Origin: Deltaproteobacteria bacterium
GTDB lineage: Bacteria; Myxococcota_A; Polyangia; JAAYKL01
Length of the DNA stretch: 64,000 nt
Assembly (NCBI GenBank): GCA_016935665.1
Contig: JAFGQN010000105.1
Location: forward strand, 18,540-82,539
Direction of reading: 5' to 3'
The translations under genes were made by a program, and so were the position numbers. The notes beneath the pieces are model-generated. The model made no database searches. It had not been told where the DNA came from and saw nothing but the letters and a program-made list of their open reading frames with translations. The stretch's first letter is position 1, and each line of letters begins with the position of its first letter. Shown in pieces: positions 53,033-61,832 of this stretch.

Positions 53033-53727
53033 GAATTTTCAACTTCAGCTTTCCTGTTTCTCAACCAATCCGTGGCTGAGAGTGCGTTGTGTTGGGCGTC
53101 CAGGATGTCTGGCAGCAGGATTGAATCGCCCTTGGCCAAAAGGGCCTTTGTGAACAGCAGCACCATCCCATATGAGTGCCGTTCCTTTTCCCCTGGAACA
53201 AAAAATGGCGGAACCGTTTCGTCCGCCACCAGCAGCGCCACGGTGTCACTTATATTGTTTGCCAGCAACTGCCATGATTCGAGCAGGCCCGCGGCAAATG
53301 TATGGGGACCGGCGCTCACAGTGCGGGAAATGCGCATATTTTTGGCGGCAATGCTCAAATATCCGGTGGCCGTGTGGTGGACGGAGTTGCAAAAATCCAC
53401 AGGAGAGAGCGGTTCATTGCTGTAAATGGAATGAAACAGCGATTCCAGGATCTGAATTTCGCCAAAACGGGACGCAAATACGAAATCGATGGCGGAAGCA
53501 TCCAGAGAATGCGCCTCAATCAGTTCAAAAAAGGGCGCCATAACCAATCTTGACAAAGTGGAGCTTTTGCCTCGCAACCGTGCGGGGACATTCGTGCATG
53601 CGGGTTTGTACGAACCATCCGGTTCGATGGGATACGGTTGATGCACCCACCTCGAAAAGGCGTCCTTGCTGTCCAGCTGTGGCGCACGCCCCGACCAGTC
53701 CACAAGGGAGATGGAAAAGGGTTTCAT
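53029..53727 (-). CDS. Short ketosynthase-like protein (chain-length-factor type)
   Basis: 232 residues, about half the length of a ketosynthase. It keeps the N-terminal thiolase-fold pieces (FVFASRFGEIQILESLF; FCNSVHHTATGYLSIAAKNM; VALLVADE) but the position of the active-site Cys reads VSAGPHTFAAGLL with no Cys, and the C-terminal half with the catalytic His residues is missing. This is the pattern of the 'beta-ketoacyl synthase chain length factor' family in aryl polyene clusters, which pairs with an active KS. ATGA overlaps link it to both the KS before and the dehydratase after it. Confidence 0.85.
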   Translation of the reverse strand: MKPFSISLVDWSGRAPQLDSKDAFSRWVHQPYPIEPDGSYKPACTNVPARLRGKSSTLSRLVMAPFFELIEAHSLDASAIDFVFASRFGEIQILESLFHSIYSNEPLSPVDFCNSVHHTATGYLSIAAKNMRISRTVSAGPHTFAAGLLESWQLLANNISDTVALLVADETVPPFFVPGEKERHSYGMVLLFTKALLAKGDSILLPDILDAQHNALSATDWLRNRKAEVENS

Positions 53728-54917
53728 CGTAGACCTCCTTTGCCGGGGCCCAGCACCAGTGTGCAGTTATTTCCCCCAAACGCGAACGAATTGCAAAGAT
53801 AGCAGTAGTCCTCGCCGTTTTGAGGACGCTCGACGTTTTGGGGCAGGGCGAGGGGGACGGGTGGCAAATCGGGGTCCAGTTCGCCATCAAATATGTGGGC
53901 GGGCAACCGCCCCGGATTGTCGCAAAGTGAAATGCAGCAAACCGCCGTTTCCAACGCGCCTGCGGCCCCAAGACAGTGTCCCAAAAAAGGTTTGCTGGAA
54001 CTGACTTTTGCATGGGGGGTGACGCGATGCACTGCTTTTATTTCCATGGCGTCATTGGCTTTGGTGGCCGTGCCGTGAAGATTGACGTACGCCACTGACT
54101 CCGGGGACACCCCGGCATTTTCCAGGGCGCGGGTCATGGCCAGCGCCGCGCCCACTCCCTCTGGATGGGGTGCACTCATATGGTACGCGTCCATGGATTC
54201 ACCACCGCCCAAAAGATAAATCGGACTTTCTTCTTTGGTCAGTACAAACAGCGCCCCTCCTTCGCCAATATTCAGTCCGCAGCGGTTAATACTGAGCGGA
54301 TTGGTGCGCGAATCACTCAATTGGCCAAGGGCAGCGAATCCGTTCACCGTTAAATCGCAAAGCGCGTCCACACCACCGGTAATCACCACATCGCATATGT
54401 TGGCGTCGATAAGGCCCTTGGCGCTCATCATGGCTTTGGCGGCCGATGAACAAGCGGTGGAAATGGTATATACAGGTCCCTTTGCACCACAAAGCGCGGC
54501 AATAAACCGGGGGAGACTGCCCATGGCATGCTGTGTGTGAAACGAATATTTTTCCGGATATGCGCCTGTGCGCTTTTGAAGCTGAAATGCCGCTTCACTG
54601 GCGTCCAGGCCAGATGTGGACGACCCCAGCACCACACCCACCCGCTTTGCGTCAATGCCTTTGATATATCGTGCGACGGTATGTTCGATTTGCCGATAGC
54701 AGCCAAATGCCAGCCGGTTGTTGCGACAGTCATAGTTGCCAAAGGCCATTGGCAGCGTCGGAATATCTGACACTTCAAACACCGGGACACGTCGGCCTCC
54801 CACAACTGTTCTGTGGGACAGTTGGGGCAATCGCTCTGAAAACAGCGCTGTGGCGCAGGACGACACCGATGTTCCCAACGCGCAGAGCATCCCAAAATCC
54901 GCAATACCGCATCCCAT
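53724..54917 (-). CDS. Beta-ketoacyl-ACP synthase (second, complete)
   Basis: About 397 residues. Triad intact: Cys in ISTACSSAAKAM, His in VNLHGTATKANDAM, His in KPFLGHCLGAAGALE. It starts at ATG 54917, which overlaps the TGA of the lyase gene (TGATG) and follows AGGAG by about 10 bases; the frame extends to 55001 but that part is unlikely. Directly followed by the short KS-like protein (4-base overlap), so the two are good candidates for an active KS/CLF heterodimer that builds the polyene, as the KS:CLF pair does in E. coli and Xenorhabdus aryl polyene synthesis. Confidence 0.92.
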   Translation of the reverse strand: MGCGIADFGMLCALGTSVSSCATALFSERLPQLSHRTVVGGRRVPVFEVSDIPTLPMAFGNYDCRNNRLAFGCYRQIEHTVARYIKGIDAKRVGVVLGSSTSGLDASEAAFQLQKRTGAYPEKYSFHTQHAMGSLPRFIAALCGAKGPVYTISTACSSAAKAMMSAKGLIDANICDVVITGGVDALCDLTVNGFAALGQLSDSRTNPLSINRCGLNIGEGGALFVLTKEESPIYLLGGGESMDAYHMSAPHPEGVGAALAMTRALENAGVSPESVAYVNLHGTATKANDAMEIKAVHRVTPHAKVSSSKPFLGHCLGAAGALETAVCCISLCDNPGRLPAHIFDGELDPDLPPVPLALPQNVERPQNGEDYCYLCNSFAFGGNNCTLVLGPGKGGLR

Positions 54918-56470
54918 CAAATCCGCTCTCCTTCCATGTGACCGTGACGGATGGCGTATGTGAGTGCGCGCAGGTCCGTTTCCAGTGCCCGGTCCTTGCA
55001 CACAAATTTCGAACGCGCTCGAACGGACTGAATCAGATGCTGCAATTTTGGATGGAGTTCGGCGGTGGAGAGTTCATTTTGGCGCTGCCGTAAATCCGCG
55101 GCCTGCACGCTGGCCAAAAGAAGCGCAGCCAGATTTTGTTCGGTCAATTCCAGGACGCGAATGCAGTCGCGGGCGCTGATGGTGCCCAGGCTCACTTTAT
55201 CCTGGTTATTGCTTTCGGTGGATCTGGAAAAAACCGATGCGGGCATGGCGTTTTTAAGTGCCTCCGCGGCAAAGGCCGACGTGGCGATATGCACCGCCTT
55301 GAATCCGTGATGAATGGCGCGGTCGTTCCCGGTGGCGCCGCTCAAATTGGGGGGCAGGCCGTTGTTTTTCCGTTCATTGACCAGCAATGCCATCTGACGA
55401 TCCAGTAAATCCGCAATATTGGCCACGGCATTTTTCATGCCGTCCATGGCGAATGCGATGTGGCCGCCGTAAAAGTTACCCCCGTGCAGCACATCCGCGG
55501 TGTCGGGATCGATGAGTGGATTATCGTTGGCGCTATTGATTTCGGTCTCGATAAATTGTCTCATCCACCCCATGGAATCCGCCAGAACCCCCAGAATGTG
55601 CGGCGCACAGCGCACGGCATATGTGGCCTGGACCCGTTGACCATTCGCCAGCCGGTAGTCGTTGCCGTACTGAATCCATTCACTGATTTTTAATGCCACT
55701 TTCAGTTGCGCAGGGTGAGGCTTCTGCTCGAATATCCGCCTGTCAAAATGCCCCTTGTTTACCTGCAGCACTTCCACCAGCAACGCGCACGCCTGCGTAC
55801 ATAAGTAGAGCAGGCGCTCGGCCCGTTCAAATGCCTGACACGCAATGGCTGTCATTACGGATGTGCCATTCATGATGGCCAGTGCCTCTTTGGCTTTCAA
55901 CTTCAGCGGTATGATGTGGCGTTCTGCAAAGACATCGGCGGTATTGCGCACCTGGCCGTCGCAATACACTTCGCGTTCGCCCACCACTGCCGCAGCAACG
56001 TAGGAAAGCGGCGTCAAATCGCCACTGGCGCCTACGGACCCTTCCTGCGGAATTCTGGGAATGATACCCTTTGCCAGCAGGTTGGCCAGAAATTTCAGCA
56101 GGTCAACGCGGACCGCCGAAAAACCGCTTTTTAGACTCGCCAGTCGCACGGCCAGTACAGCGCGACAGGTGGTCTCATCCAGATAGTCGCCCATGCCGCA
56201 TCCGTGGAAGCGAAGCAGATTGAGGGCGAAATCGTCTGATTGCTCTTTGGTAACAGGGGTGGTGCAGGAATCGCCCACGCCTGTCGTGACACCGTAGATG
56301 ACTTTCTCCTGCGCCTTCAGTGCATCCAGTGCAGCGCGGCCTGCCCGAATTCTGGAGAGAAAATCGTCATTATCGCTCAGAACCACGGAAACACGGCCGG
56401 ATGCAATGGTGTTCACGTCTTCAATTGTGAGGTGTCTATGGTCAATTGTCAGTATCTTTGGGCGAGTCAT
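54917..56470 (-). CDS. Aromatic amino acid lyase (HAL/TAL/PAL family)
   Basis: 517 residues. The MIO-forming tripeptide Ala-Ser-Gly is in SVGASGDLTPLSYVAA (about 145-160). The catalytic tyrosine loop YGVTTGVGDS and the later QDKVSLGTISARD region are family features. The selectivity segment that reads SH in histidine lyases and HL/FL in tyrosine/phenylalanine lyases is here LLRFHGCGMG, so histidine is not the likely substrate. The family member in flexirubin and some aryl polyene clusters deaminates tyrosine to 4-coumarate, the aryl starter; the same is inferred here. It starts at ATG 56470 inside the end of the acyltransferase gene. Confidence 0.9.
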   Translation of the reverse strand: MTRPKILTIDHRHLTIEDVNTIASGRVSVVLSDNDDFLSRIRAGRAALDALKAQEKVIYGVTTGVGDSCTTPVTKEQSDDFALNLLRFHGCGMGDYLDETTCRAVLAVRLASLKSGFSAVRVDLLKFLANLLAKGIIPRIPQEGSVGASGDLTPLSYVAAAVVGEREVYCDGQVRNTADVFAERHIIPLKLKAKEALAIMNGTSVMTAIACQAFERAERLLYLCTQACALLVEVLQVNKGHFDRRIFEQKPHPAQLKVALKISEWIQYGNDYRLANGQRVQATYAVRCAPHILGVLADSMGWMRQFIETEINSANDNPLIDPDTADVLHGGNFYGGHIAFAMDGMKNAVANIADLLDRQMALLVNERKNNGLPPNLSGATGNDRAIHHGFKAVHIATSAFAAEALKNAMPASVFSRSTESNNQDKVSLGTISARDCIRVLELTEQNLAALLLASVQAADLRQRQNELSTAELHPKLQHLIQSVRARSKFVCKDRALETDLRALTYAIRHGHMEGERI

Positions 56471-57386
56471 CTAATCTCCAAAAATCGTAAAAGTTGAACC
56501 ACTGATACGGATATTGGCAACACAGCTGCTCAAGGAATGCAGCGTATTTTGCAATGTATTCTTTTAAATCCCTATCCCGGTTCGCTCGCGAAATGGACAC
56601 TTTTTCGGCCACAAACTGCACCGCCGGTTGGTAGGTGCGCCGGCCGACTTTGACTCCTGCCACAAAAAAAGTGGGGCATTGGAGCAGGTTGGCCACCAGC
56701 CACGGATTCGCCGGGAACGGCGCATCTTCCCCCAAAAATCGCGCCATGACAACCCGTGAGCGTGACGACGGATGGAAACGATCGGCGAGCATGGCCACCA
56801 GTTCGCCGTTTTTGATGGCCGATTGCAACGCCATCACGCCTTCGATGCTGCGATCTTTTAAATTAATGATATTCAATTGAGAATCCGGATTGATGGATTG
56901 CAGCAGATGGTTGAAGCGCTTTGCGTTTTCCAGATACATCACCGCATTCACTTTTTTGTTTTTTTCCACACTTAAGGCGCGCAGGGCGTCAAAATTTCCC
57001 AGATGCGCGCCCAGCAGCAGGCACCCATATCCCTCATCGAGATATTTCTGGATTTCTTCGAGCCCGGTGGTGTGGATTTTAAAGCGGTTCAGTTTGGACT
57101 GCCAAAACCACAGTCGGTCCATGGCGCTGCCGGCGAACGCGATAAAGTGCTTTAATCCGTGAAAAAATCCGGGCCGTTGGCCTGCGCCGCTGGTATGATG
57201 CACTCTGGAGAGGTATTTTAAGCTGGCGGTTCTGGCCTTTTTACCGGTGAGATAAAAATAAAAAACGATGGGATACAGAAAAAGACTGGCTGCGGCATAA
57301 CCAAACGTGTTGAGTATAAACAACATGATGCGCATCCCCGGGGAGGCGCCCCTCTCCTTTTGTGCAATCCACAATCGATTGTTCAT
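56442..57386 (-). CDS. LpxL-like acyltransferase of the polyene cluster
   Basis: About 314 residues. An N-terminal hydrophobic span (MLFILNTFGYAAASLFLYPI) and the HX4D motif GAHLGNFDAL (about 127-136), with LADRFHPSSRSRVVMARFLG further on, place it in the LpxL/HtrB acyltransferase family; homologues are recurrent in aryl polyene operons, likely joining the polyene acyl chain to a glycolipid. The start at 57386 is set by a 4-base ATGA overlap with the glycosyltransferase stop; the frame to 57458 is unneeded. Distinct from the divergent LpxL-like gene at 44166, which suggests one serves lipid A and the other the pigment. Confidence 0.88.
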   Translation of the reverse strand: MNNRLWIAQKERGASPGMRIMLFILNTFGYAAASLFLYPIVFYFYLTGKKARTASLKYLSRVHHTSGAGQRPGFFHGLKHFIAFAGSAMDRLWFWQSKLNRFKIHTTGLEEIQKYLDEGYGCLLLGAHLGNFDALRALSVEKNKKVNAVMYLENAKRFNHLLQSINPDSQLNIINLKDRSIEGVMALQSAIKNGELVAMLADRFHPSSRSRVVMARFLGEDAPFPANPWLVANLLQCPTFFVAGVKVGRRTYQPAVQFVAEKVSISRANRDRDLKEYIAKYAAFLEQLCCQYPYQWFNFYDFWRLDDSPKDTDN

Positions 57387-58114
57387 TTCAGAATCCGTCT
57401 TTTGAGCAGTATCCCGCTTCGCAACAGCATGCCAATGAACAGGCGTGTGTGCATCCATGAAATGCGCACATTGTCGTAAAAGTAATGGAAATGCGACAGA
57501 CCGTCTTCGAAGTATCGCACCGGAGTTTCAATGTTTATGACATCGATGCCTCGCCAGACCATTCGAACCGCAATTTCGGGATCAAAATCCATGCGCTTGC
57601 CAACGAACGGATTTTTAAGAATTTTATAGGCAGCTTCCACAGGATAGACCCGATAGCCAAACATCGGATCTGCGATGGCGGTGGAAAGCGTTTCAATCCA
57701 CACCCAGACAATGCTGATTTTGCGACCATTGAGTCTGGATTTGGGGGTGTTGGACGGAAAAATCGGTTTTCCAAGGATAAGCGCGTTGGGTGCGTTTTGG
57801 GCCGCTTCCACAAACATGGGAATGTCTTTTACAGCATGTTGATTATCGGCATCCATTTGCAGCACGTGGGTGAACCCCTGTTTCTTTGCCCATGAAATGG
57901 CATCTTTGACCGCTGCGCCCTTTCCGCCATTTTTGTCGCGGTGCAGCACGGTGACCCGTCGCTCTTGTGCCAGTCTGTCCAGAATCGTTTTCATTTCCGG
58001 GCCGGAGCCGTCATTGACGATGAGAATGGGATACCCATGCGGTTGTAAAGAGACCACCATGCCTTCGATGGTTGAAATATTGTTGTACGTGGGCAGCACA
58101 ACGCAACATTTCAT
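57383..58114 (-). CDS. Family 2 glycosyltransferase
   Basis: 243 residues. GT-A fold with VVLPTYNNISTIEGMV (about 4-19), VNDGSGPEM and the metal-binding D-x-D in LQMDADNQHAV (about 90-100). No large membrane domain; C-terminal basic region (RRILK). It could transfer the sugar that links polyene to the lipid anchor, or build that anchor; DPM-type (dolichyl-phosphate) synthases share the fold. Four-base overlaps with the dehydratase upstream and the acyltransferase downstream. Confidence 0.9.
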   Translation of the reverse strand: MKCCVVLPTYNNISTIEGMVVSLQPHGYPILIVNDGSGPEMKTILDRLAQERRVTVLHRDKNGGKGAAVKDAISWAKKQGFTHVLQMDADNQHAVKDIPMFVEAAQNAPNALILGKPIFPSNTPKSRLNGRKISIVWVWIETLSTAIADPMFGYRVYPVEAAYKILKNPFVGKRMDFDPEIAVRMVWRGIDVINIETPVRYFEDGLSHFHYFYDNVRISWMHTRLFIGMLLRSGILLKRRILK

Positions 58115-58455
58115 CGCAAAACCATCTTTCCCGATGCAAAGTCATGGTCGTTGCCATACAATCGGTATTGCCATGCATTGGGCATGGATTCCAGTTCGAG
58201 AATAAATTCGCCACCGGGAAGGATAAGGTTTTGAAACTTCATTCGGTCGACACTCTGGATGGATGGTGCCCTGGAGGTGATTGATGTCACACCTTCAACC
58301 ACCAACTGCAATTGACACACTCCCGGCAAAATGGGCTGATTTTCGAAATGTCCCTCAAATCCATAAAACGTGTCGCTGATGCGACAGTAAAAGCGGGTGA
58401 TATTCCCGTCCTGCTCCTGTTTGAAACAAATATCGGACAACTTTTCAATGGCCAT
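58111..58455 (-). CDS. Hotdog-fold dehydratase (second, FabZ/ApeI-like)
   Basis: About 114 residues. The catalytic-His motif GHFENQPILPGVCQLQ matches the GHFPxxPILPGV pattern of FabZ-like hotdog enzymes. Short for a stand-alone FabZ, as is usual for the small partner of the aryl polyene dehydratase heterocomplex. The start at 58455 is chosen from MAIEKLSD and overlaps the ligase end by 11 bases; GGAGG is about 12 bases upstream. Likely acts with the dehydratase at 52574-53032. Confidence 0.87.
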   Translation of the reverse strand: MAIEKLSDICFKQEQDGNITRFYCRISDTFYGFEGHFENQPILPGVCQLQLVVEGVTSITSRAPSIQSVDRMKFQNLILPGGEFILELESMPNAWQYRLYGNDHDFASGKMVLR

Positions 58456-59887
58456 TGCGTACGGTTTCCTCCAGTAGTGCCAGCGGCACCTTTCCCTCTG
58501 CATTGCGCGGAAAATCCGGAACGAACCGCCAGTATCTGGGCAGCGTCACCAAATCGAATCGACGTTTCATCTGTTCCCGGATGGTTTTAACCAACTGCTG
58601 TTTTGCGGTGCCCGAAGGAAGGGGGGCGGTCGATGTCGGGATAATCACTGCCGCCAGAATGCCGCGTCCCCTTTGGGATTCATCGATATATTGAAACACT
58701 CTGGCTCCCGCCACCTCGGGCATGTTCGACAGAAACTGTTCCATTTCGGTGAGCGATACACGCTTGCCGGCGATTTTGGCGATGGTGTCGTATCGGCCTT
58801 TCAGCAAAAATTGACCGTTTTGGAGAATGTCAATGCGATCGCCTGTTTCCACCCAGCCATCGGCTTGCAGAAGCCAGGGCGATTGCACCAGCAGGCCATC
58901 TCTGTCGTTTTGCGTTATCTTCACAGGCGAAAACGGGGTGAACGGCGTGTCGGTTTCCGGATGCTGCCGTCGGAACGCCACACCACCGGTCTCAGTTGAA
59001 CCAAAAATTTCGACAGGGCCGATGCCAGTGACAGAACGGATTTCCAATGAGATGTCTCGGGCCAAAGGTCCGCCGGACGAAAAAATAACGCTGCGTTGCC
59101 AGTTGAACTGTCGGCTTCCTGCCACTGCCGGCAAGACCCTCAGGTGGGGGGGCGACGACACAATGCAGGCGCCGTCGTTGCCGTCGTGCAGTATCTGTTC
59201 CCAGTAAAAAGTGGTGTCATCGCAAAGGAGATGTCCAAAATGCAGTGGCCACAAAATGTTAAACAGAAATCCGTAAATGTGAAAATGACTAACCGTTGTT
59301 CGCCGGGGCAGGCCCTGAACCTGTGCTCCAAAATTGCGTTCCAGGTTCATGATTTCTTCAAAAAGGGCAAAAAAAGGTTTGCTGATTCGCTTCTTTTTGC
59401 CTGTACTGCCGGATGTAAAAAGCACCAGCGCGGTTTTTTCGGCTGCAAAAGATGGATTGGCAACACCGCTCGCAGTTACGTCTTTTCGGAATTTATTTCC
59501 TGTGTTTTCCATCGGTAGCCGGACTGCGGGAAGGCCAATGGGTTGAATATCCCGATCGGTGATCATTCCATTCAAACGGTCGCAAAGTTCCAGCAATGTA
59601 TCGGACTGGAGATCAGCGGAGACCACCGGAATTCGTTGAGATATCCAGCACGCGGCAATGGATGCCGCAAACAATACGGGGCAGTCCACCGCGATTAGCC
59701 ATTGGGGCGCTGTGTCTGTGCCTTCGTCGCCATGGAGACATGAATTGCCGACGGCGAGATCGTTGAGATTGTCAATGATACCTTGTGTCAATTCCATGAA
59801 TCTGGTTCGATTGCAGTGGCTTTGCACGACAGACTCACTGGAATTGGCAGAAAAAAGGAAATAGTGTTTGGGGCTGTTTGATTTCAA
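58445..59887 (-). CDS. AMP-dependent acyl/aryl-CoA-ACP ligase-like enzyme
   Basis: 480 residues of the ANL adenylating family. The phosphate-binding loop is LFTSGSTGKKKRISK (about 152-166), followed by FGSTETGG and TGDRI (adenine/ATP site) and the C-terminal hinge KGRYDTIAKIAGKRVSL. It should activate an aryl acid (for example coumarate) and load it on an ACP, starting polyene synthesis. The start is TTG at 59887, overlapping the ACP stop (TTGA); ATG at 59797 is an alternative. Lacks the extra domains of long-chain acyl-CoA synthetases. Confidence 0.9.
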   Translation of the reverse strand: MKSNSPKHYFLFSANSSESVVQSHCNRTRFMELTQGIIDNLNDLAVGNSCLHGDEGTDTAPQWLIAVDCPVLFAASIAACWISQRIPVVSADLQSDTLLELCDRLNGMITDRDIQPIGLPAVRLPMENTGNKFRKDVTASGVANPSFAAEKTALVLFTSGSTGKKKRISKPFFALFEEIMNLERNFGAQVQGLPRRTTVSHFHIYGFLFNILWPLHFGHLLCDDTTFYWEQILHDGNDGACIVSSPPHLRVLPAVAGSRQFNWQRSVIFSSGGPLARDISLEIRSVTGIGPVEIFGSTETGGVAFRRQHPETDTPFTPFSPVKITQNDRDGLLVQSPWLLQADGWVETGDRIDILQNGQFLLKGRYDTIAKIAGKRVSLTEMEQFLSNMPEVAGARVFQYIDESQRGRGILAAVIIPTSTAPLPSGTAKQQLVKTIREQMKRRFDLVTLPRYWRFVPDFPRNAEGKVPLALLEETVRNGH

Positions 59888-60129
59888 CTTTTTTTGCGGA
59901 GAATCGCATCGGCCACATCGGAGACGGTGCGAATCTGACGGAGATCGTCATTAGTAAATTTGATTCCGGTTTTGGAACTGAGCTCCGATGCCATATCCAC
60001 CGCGTCCAGACTGTCGAGGTCTAAATCCGTAAACAGATTTTTGTCCTCCGTAACGTCTTCGGCGTCGAAATCAAATGTGGTGCAAAGGATTTTTTGCACC
60101 TCAGCCAAAATGATATCTCGTTCACTCAT
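59884..60129 (-). CDS. Acyl carrier protein (second in operon)
   Basis: 81 residues. The phosphopantetheine site is LDLDSLDAVDMASEL (Ser at about 40) and the helix pattern is that of ACPs. AGGATC lies 6 bases before the ATG. Follows the other ACP after 16 bases; its stop overlaps the ligase start. Clusters of this type use two ACPs, thought to carry different chain stages. Confidence 0.93.
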   Translation of the reverse strand: MSERDIILAEVQKILCTTFDFDAEDVTEDKNLFTDLDLDSLDAVDMASELSSKTGIKFTNDDLRQIRTVSDVADAILRKKS

Positions 60130-60145
60130 ATGTGATCCTGTTGTG

Positions 60146-60415
60146 TTATCCCTGCTCGAGGATGAATTGAGCCATGGTATTCACGCTGGCGAACACCTTT
60201 CGGTTCTCTTCAGGGTCATTGGTCAATTTGATTCCGTATTTTTTGGAAATGGCCACGCCAAGCTCAAGCGCATCCAGAGAATCCAGTCCCAGACCGTCGT
60301 AAAACAAGGGCTCTGTAGTATTTATGTCAGAAGGTTGAACATCTTCAAGACGAAGGGTTTGAACAATCAGCTCTTTTAGTTCTTCTTCGAGTTTTTCAAT
60401 GTCGTTACCTGCCAC
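60146..60415 (-). CDS. Acyl carrier protein (first in operon)
   Basis: 89 residues. Phosphopantetheine site LGLDSLDALELGVAI (Ser at about 44). Start GTG at 60415, with GGAG 6 bases upstream. Unlike the other ACP it has an N-terminal extension (IEKLEEELKELIVQTLRLED). It opens the core pigment gene set, 61 bases after the DUF115 gene. Confidence 0.92.
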   Translation of the reverse strand: MAGNDIEKLEEELKELIVQTLRLEDVQPSDINTTEPLFYDGLGLDSLDALELGVAISKKYGIKLTNDPEENRKVFASVNTMAQFILEQG

Positions 60416-60476
60416 ATTTATCTCCGTGCAACGGTCAAAAATCCAACCGGTTTAGTACAAATCGACTTGCCGAATG

Positions 60477-61832
60477 TCAAGTGCATCCGTTTATTATTTG
60501 GTGTAACTGATTCGCGTTCAGATGCTCTGCCCCGGCAATTGGAAGGCCTTGCTCTGCAATATTGTAAAAAGTGACAGTGGTGCGTTGCTCTGCAATCGTA
60601 TTCTCCAGCCATTTCCGGTATGCCAGCAGCTTGGGACTGGTGGACACCCATTGGGTCTTTACATTTCTGACTCTGATATAATTGGCCAAATCCCTGGTGC
60701 GTGTGCTTTGTTGATGCCAGGCGCCTTCCGCGTGGTGATGCTCATCCACAAAACAAAGGTCTTGCCCTGCAAATATCATTCGTTTGATTCCCATTTTCAA
60801 TGCAATCGCCACCGCCGCTGTGGCAACCGAACCGCCGCTGGAAATAGCTTGTACTTCTGGAAAACCCGGAATTGTTTCACAGAGATACATATATTTTGGG
60901 CCAGTGTACGCCTTAATTGCATCTGCACAAGTGAAATTTGAAAAGAGCAGAGGGATATCCAATTGCTCGAACCCTTTGAGTTGCTTGCGAACGTTGGGTA
61001 ATGCGTCCATCACTACGATATAATTCACGCGGATGCCGCTTTCCATCAGTGGCCGAAGGGCTGACCCGGCGCAGAGTACCACAATGTTTTCGGGCAGCGT
61101 CTTTAGTGCCGCTTTGACAATATTGAGGGACGGCCCGCTGGAGACGATGACCGCTGTTTCGCCCAGGTGGCGCGAAAAAAGCTGTTGGATGGGATTGCTC
61201 TGAACGCCCATGTTGGCGTGGTGGTTGGCAGCCGCCAGTTTTTGACGGATTTCGTTGCGCCCGGGGATAAGTTGTCGCGTCAGATGCAATTTTAAATCTT
61301 CATACGCATTATCGAGGCAATTCAATGCGGGTTTGTAAATGGCCAGCGACGCATTTTGGGACTCCGCCATGGCGATAATGGACAGAGCATCAATGGGACT
61401 ATCCGCGTGGAGAAATGTCACGTTGTCCATTAATATGATTGCCGAAAAATCAGTCAGAGAAAACGCCGTGTGCAGCAAATCCATGTTGCATTCGAGAATG
61501 TGCAGGCGTTGGTTCTGTGACAATCGTGCGGTCAGCTCGCGCACCTGGTACCCCAATCCAAATCCGTACAGCATAATGGTGGACTCATTTGCCAGGCGCT
61601 CGGCAAAACGGGCTGCTTCCTGCAATGGGTGGTAGCGACTGTGTACCCAGGTGTGCTGCTCTCTGTCGCCATTGGCGTGGCGATACCGCAGAGTTTGAAC
61701 GCCATCTTTCGTCTCGGCCAGTTCCATGTTTTGGAAATTCACCACGTGCTGTTCAAGAGTGGCAGCGAGACTCGGGTTTTTTGTCCGCAGTGCCGCCAGA
61801 TTTTTTTCAGGAAGCAGGCGATGCATCAACAT
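60477..61832 (-). CDS. DUF115 (Maf/MptE-like) protein
   Basis: About 451 residues of the DUF115 family, shown by IVSSGPSLNIVKAAL (about 217-231), VLCAGSALRPLMESGI and the late AGQDLCFVDEHHHAEG. This family contains flagellin-modifying Maf glycosyltransferases and archaeal MptE pyrophosphokinases; fold and active-site motif are shared, function is not. A sugar-transfer role is plausible, given the glycosyltransferase in the operon. The ATG at 61832 has GGATGG upstream and overlaps the preceding gene by 26 bases, which couples the two. Confidence 0.85.
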   Translation of the reverse strand: MLMHRLLPEKNLAALRTKNPSLAATLEQHVVNFQNMELAETKDGVQTLRYRHANGDREQHTWVHSRYHPLQEAARFAERLANESTIMLYGFGLGYQVRELTARLSQNQRLHILECNMDLLHTAFSLTDFSAIILMDNVTFLHADSPIDALSIIAMAESQNASLAIYKPALNCLDNAYEDLKLHLTRQLIPGRNEIRQKLAAANHHANMGVQSNPIQQLFSRHLGETAVIVSSGPSLNIVKAALKTLPENIVVLCAGSALRPLMESGIRVNYIVVMDALPNVRKQLKGFEQLDIPLLFSNFTCADAIKAYTGPKYMYLCETIPGFPEVQAISSGGSVATAAVAIALKMGIKRMIFAGQDLCFVDEHHHAEGAWHQQSTRTRDLANYIRVRNVKTQWVSTSPKLLAYRKWLENTIAEQRTTVTFYNIAEQGLPIAGAEHLNANQLHQIINGCT

